Assembly: GCA_902783395.1 (NCBI GenBank)
Contig: CACZRA010000149.1
Coordinates: 1-6,851 of the forward strand
From: an uncultured Lachnospiraceae bacterium
GTDB taxonomy: Bacteria > Bacillota > Clostridia > Lachnospirales > Lachnospiraceae
DNA length: 6,851 bases
Direction: 5' to 3'
Made by a program: the position numbers and the translations under genes. The stretch's first letter is position 1. Each line of letters opens with the position of its first letter. The notes beneath the pieces are model-generated. The model saw only the letters and a program-made list of their open reading frames with translations. It was not told where the DNA came from and made no database searches. Below are positions 4,723 through 6,851 of the stretch, piece by piece.

Positions 4723-6851
4723 ATGAATTTCGGACATTTTGATGATGAAAACATGGAATACGTCATCACGACGCCAAAGACACCGCTGCCATGGATCAAC
4801 TATCTGGGCAGCAATGACTTCTTCTCTCTTATCTCAAATACCGGCGGCGGATATTCCTTCTATAAAGATGCAAAGCTGCTGCGCATAACCAGATTCAGAT
4901 ATAATGATGTTCCGCTGGATTCAAACGGAAAATACTTCTATATAAAAGACGGAGACACCGTCTGGAATCCCGGATGGCAGCCTGTAAAGACCGAGCTCGA
5001 CGAGTACGAATGCCGTCACGGCATGGGTTACACGAAATTCCACGGAAAGAAGAACGATATCTGCTCGGATGTCCTCTGCTTCGTACCAATGGATGATACC
5101 TGCGAGGTTCAGAAGGTAGTCATTAAAAATACCGGTTCCTCCGAAAAGAAGATCCAGCTTTTCTCATATGTGGAATTCTGTCTGTGGAATGCCATGGACG
5201 ATATGACAAATTATCAGCGAAATCTTTCCACCGGCGAGGTTGAAGTCATCGGCAGCACGATATATCACAAAACGGAATATCGTGAAAGAAGGAATCATTA
5301 CGCAGTCTACTCGGTAAATACAAAAGCTGACGGATTTGATACTTCAAGAGACGACTTCCTTGGTGTATACAACTCCGGAGCAAATCCCGATGCCGTAATT
5401 GAAGGAAAGTGCCGTAATTCCGTTGCCTCCGGGTGGTATCCCATCGCTTCTCATCAGATCGATATAACTCTGGCCCCCGGCGAATCAAAAAGCTACGTCT
5501 TCGTCCTAGGATACTGCGAAAATCCCGAGGATAAAAAATGGGAAAAGCAGGATGTCATAAACAAGGCTCCGGCGGAAAAGCTGCTGACCAGATATCAGAC
5601 CGACGCCGATGTAGAAAAGTCCTTCAGCGATCTTAAGGATTATTGGAAGAAGCTCCTTGCAAAGTTTACGGTTGAAACCTCTAACGATAAGGTCAACCGC
5701 ATGGTCAACATCTGGAATCAGTACCAGTGCATGGTAACCTTCAACATGAGCCGTTCCGCTTCATATTACGAATCAGGTATAGGGCGTGGTATGGGCTTCA
5801 GGGATTCATGCCAGGATCTCCTTGGATTCGTACATCTTATCCCGGACAGGGCAAGACAGAGGATCATAGACATAGCTTCCACACAGTTCCCTGACGGCTC
5901 CGCTTATCATCAGTACCAGCCTCTTACTAAGAAGGGCAATTCCGATATAGGCTCCGGCTTCAACGATGATCCTCTCTGGCTTATCGCCGGTACATCGGCC
6001 TATATCCGCGAGACCGGTGATACTTCCATACTTGACGAAAAGGTTCCGTATGATAATGATATGTCGATCGCGACTTCACTCTTTGAGCATCTTACAAGAA
6101 GTCTTGATTATACCATCAATCACAAGGGCCCCCATGAGCTTCCGCTTATAGGCCGTGCAGACTGGAATGACTGCCTGAACCTGAACTGTTTCTCAGAGCA
6201 TCCGGGAGAATCCTTCCAGACCTTCGGTCCTTCCGAAGGACCGGTAGCCGAGTCCGTGTTTATCGGAGGAATGTTTGTAAAGTACGCTAATGAATATGCG
6301 GATATCTGTGATTTCACAGGGAAAGACGACGAGGCAAAAAGAGCCAGGTCAGAAGCCGAAAAGATGACAAAAGCCCTTCTTTCCGCAGGCTGGGACGGAA
6401 AGTGGTTCGTCCGTGCATATGACGCAAATGGTAATAAGGTTGGTTCAGATGAATGCGACGAGGGAAAAATCTACATAGAACCTCAGGGCTTCTGTGTTCT
6501 CGCCGGAGTAGGTGTGGAAACAGGCGAAGCTCAGAAAGCTATGGATTCAGTAAGGGATATGCTTGACACGGATTATGGCATCATGATCCTTCAGCCTGCC
6601 TATACCCACTATCATGTTGAGCTTGGGGAGATTTCCTCATATCCTCCGGGATACAAGGAAAATGCCGGCATATTCTGTCATAATAATCCATGGGTATCCA
6701 TAGCCGAAACCGTAATAGGTGACGGAGACAGAGCATTTGATATCTATCGTAAGACCTGTCCCGCATACCTTCAGGACATTTCCGAGATACACAGGACAGA
6801 ACCCTATGTATACTCACAGATGGTCGCGGGCCGTGACGCGAAATTCCACGG
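4723..6851 (+). CDS. cbp: Cellobiose phosphorylase (GH94), C-terminus cut off by the window edge
   Basis: This enzyme splits cellobiose with inorganic phosphate into alpha-D-glucose 1-phosphate and glucose, saving one ATP compared with hydrolysis plus kinase. It has no signal peptide and acts in the cytoplasm. The N-terminus MNFGHFDDENMEYVITTPKT is diagnostic for clostridial cellobiose phosphorylases. Residues 1 to about 290 form the N-terminal beta-sandwich, followed by a helical linker and the (alpha/alpha)6 catalytic barrel from about 320. R355 and D361 (GRGMGFRDS) correspond to the sugar-binding Arg and Asp of the family. D483 in ADWNDCLN is the general acid, at the same number as in the Clostridium thermocellum enzyme as I recall it. 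H653 in FCHNNPW and the preceding GEISSYPPGYKENAG belong to the phosphate and acceptor side. The 709 visible residues compare with about 810 in the family, so only the C-terminal domain is missing. Cellodextrin phosphorylases are much longer and differ at the N-terminus, so cellobiose is the best substrate call. Confidence 0.96.
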   Translation, partial: MNFGHFDDENMEYVITTPKTPLPWINYLGSNDFFSLISNTGGGYSFYKDAKLLRITRFRYNDVPLDSNGKYFYIKDGDTVWNPGWQPVKTELDEYECRHGMGYTKFHGKKNDICSDVLCFVPMDDTCEVQKVVIKNTGSSEKKIQLFSYVEFCLWNAMDDMTNYQRNLSTGEVEVIGSTIYHKTEYRERRNHYAVYSVNTKADGFDTSRDDFLGVYNSGANPDAVIEGKCRNSVASGWYPIASHQIDITLAPGESKSYVFVLGYCENPEDKKWEKQDVINKAPAEKLLTRYQTDADVEKSFSDLKDYWKKLLAKFTVETSNDKVNRMVNIWNQYQCMVTFNMSRSASYYESGIGRGMGFRDSCQDLLGFVHLIPDRARQRIIDIASTQFPDGSAYHQYQPLTKKGNSDIGSGFNDDPLWLIAGTSAYIRETGDTSILDEKVPYDNDMSIATSLFEHLTRSLDYTINHKGPHELPLIGRADWNDCLNLNCFSEHPGESFQTFGPSEGPVAESVFIGGMFVKYANEYADICDFTGKDDEAKRARSEAEKMTKALLSAGWDGKWFVRAYDANGNKVGSDECDEGKIYIEPQGFCVLAGVGVETGEAQKAMDSVRDMLDTDYGIMILQPAYTHYHVELGEISSYPPGYKENAGIFCHNNPWVSIAETVIGDGDRAFDIYRKTCPAYLQDISEIHRTEPYVYSQMVAGRDAKFH

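Overview
The window looks like a piece of a Gram-positive, probably lachnospiraceal (Butyrivibrio/Roseburia/Eubacterium-like) Clostridia chromosome. The evidence is moderate GC, purine-rich Shine-Dalgarno sites, a lipoprotein-type sugar-binding protein, and a cellobiose phosphorylase close to the clostridial enzymes. The assignment to a genus is inference. The locus takes up a beta-glucoside (most likely cellobiose or cellodextrin) and splits it by phosphorolysis inside the cell.

Layout. Four genes lie on the minus strand in the order lacI-type regulator (4367-3345), lipoprotein sugar-binding protein (3266-1803), MalF-type permease (1598-672) and MalG-type permease (629 to beyond position 1, so its C-terminus is missing). 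On the plus strand, diverging from lacI across a 355-bp intergenic region, is a GH94 cellobiose phosphorylase (4723 to beyond 6851, about 100 C-terminal residues missing). No ATPase gene for the ABC importer is in view.

How it works together. The lipoprotein captures the oligosaccharide outside the membrane and the two permeases bring it in with an ATPase encoded elsewhere. The phosphorylase then converts cellobiose plus phosphate to glucose 1-phosphate and glucose. The LacI-family protein probably senses the sugar or a product of it. A strong sigma-70-type promoter (TTGACA-17-TATATT) drives lacI leftward and a second one (TTGTAT-17-TATAAT) drives the phosphorylase rightward. Just downstream of each predicted transcription start is a related 14-bp element (11 of 14 bases identical, core TTAAWCGTTW), a good candidate for a shared LacI operator. 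A strong intrinsic terminator lies between the binding-protein gene and the permease genes, and probably sets a higher level of binding protein than of permease.

The gene content is a known type of locus. I see no mobile element, CRISPR array, RNA gene or evident new system. The points worth a second look are regulatory: the paired operators, the intra-operon terminator, several unexplained inverted repeats, and an Ala/Asp-rich repeat linker in the binding protein.
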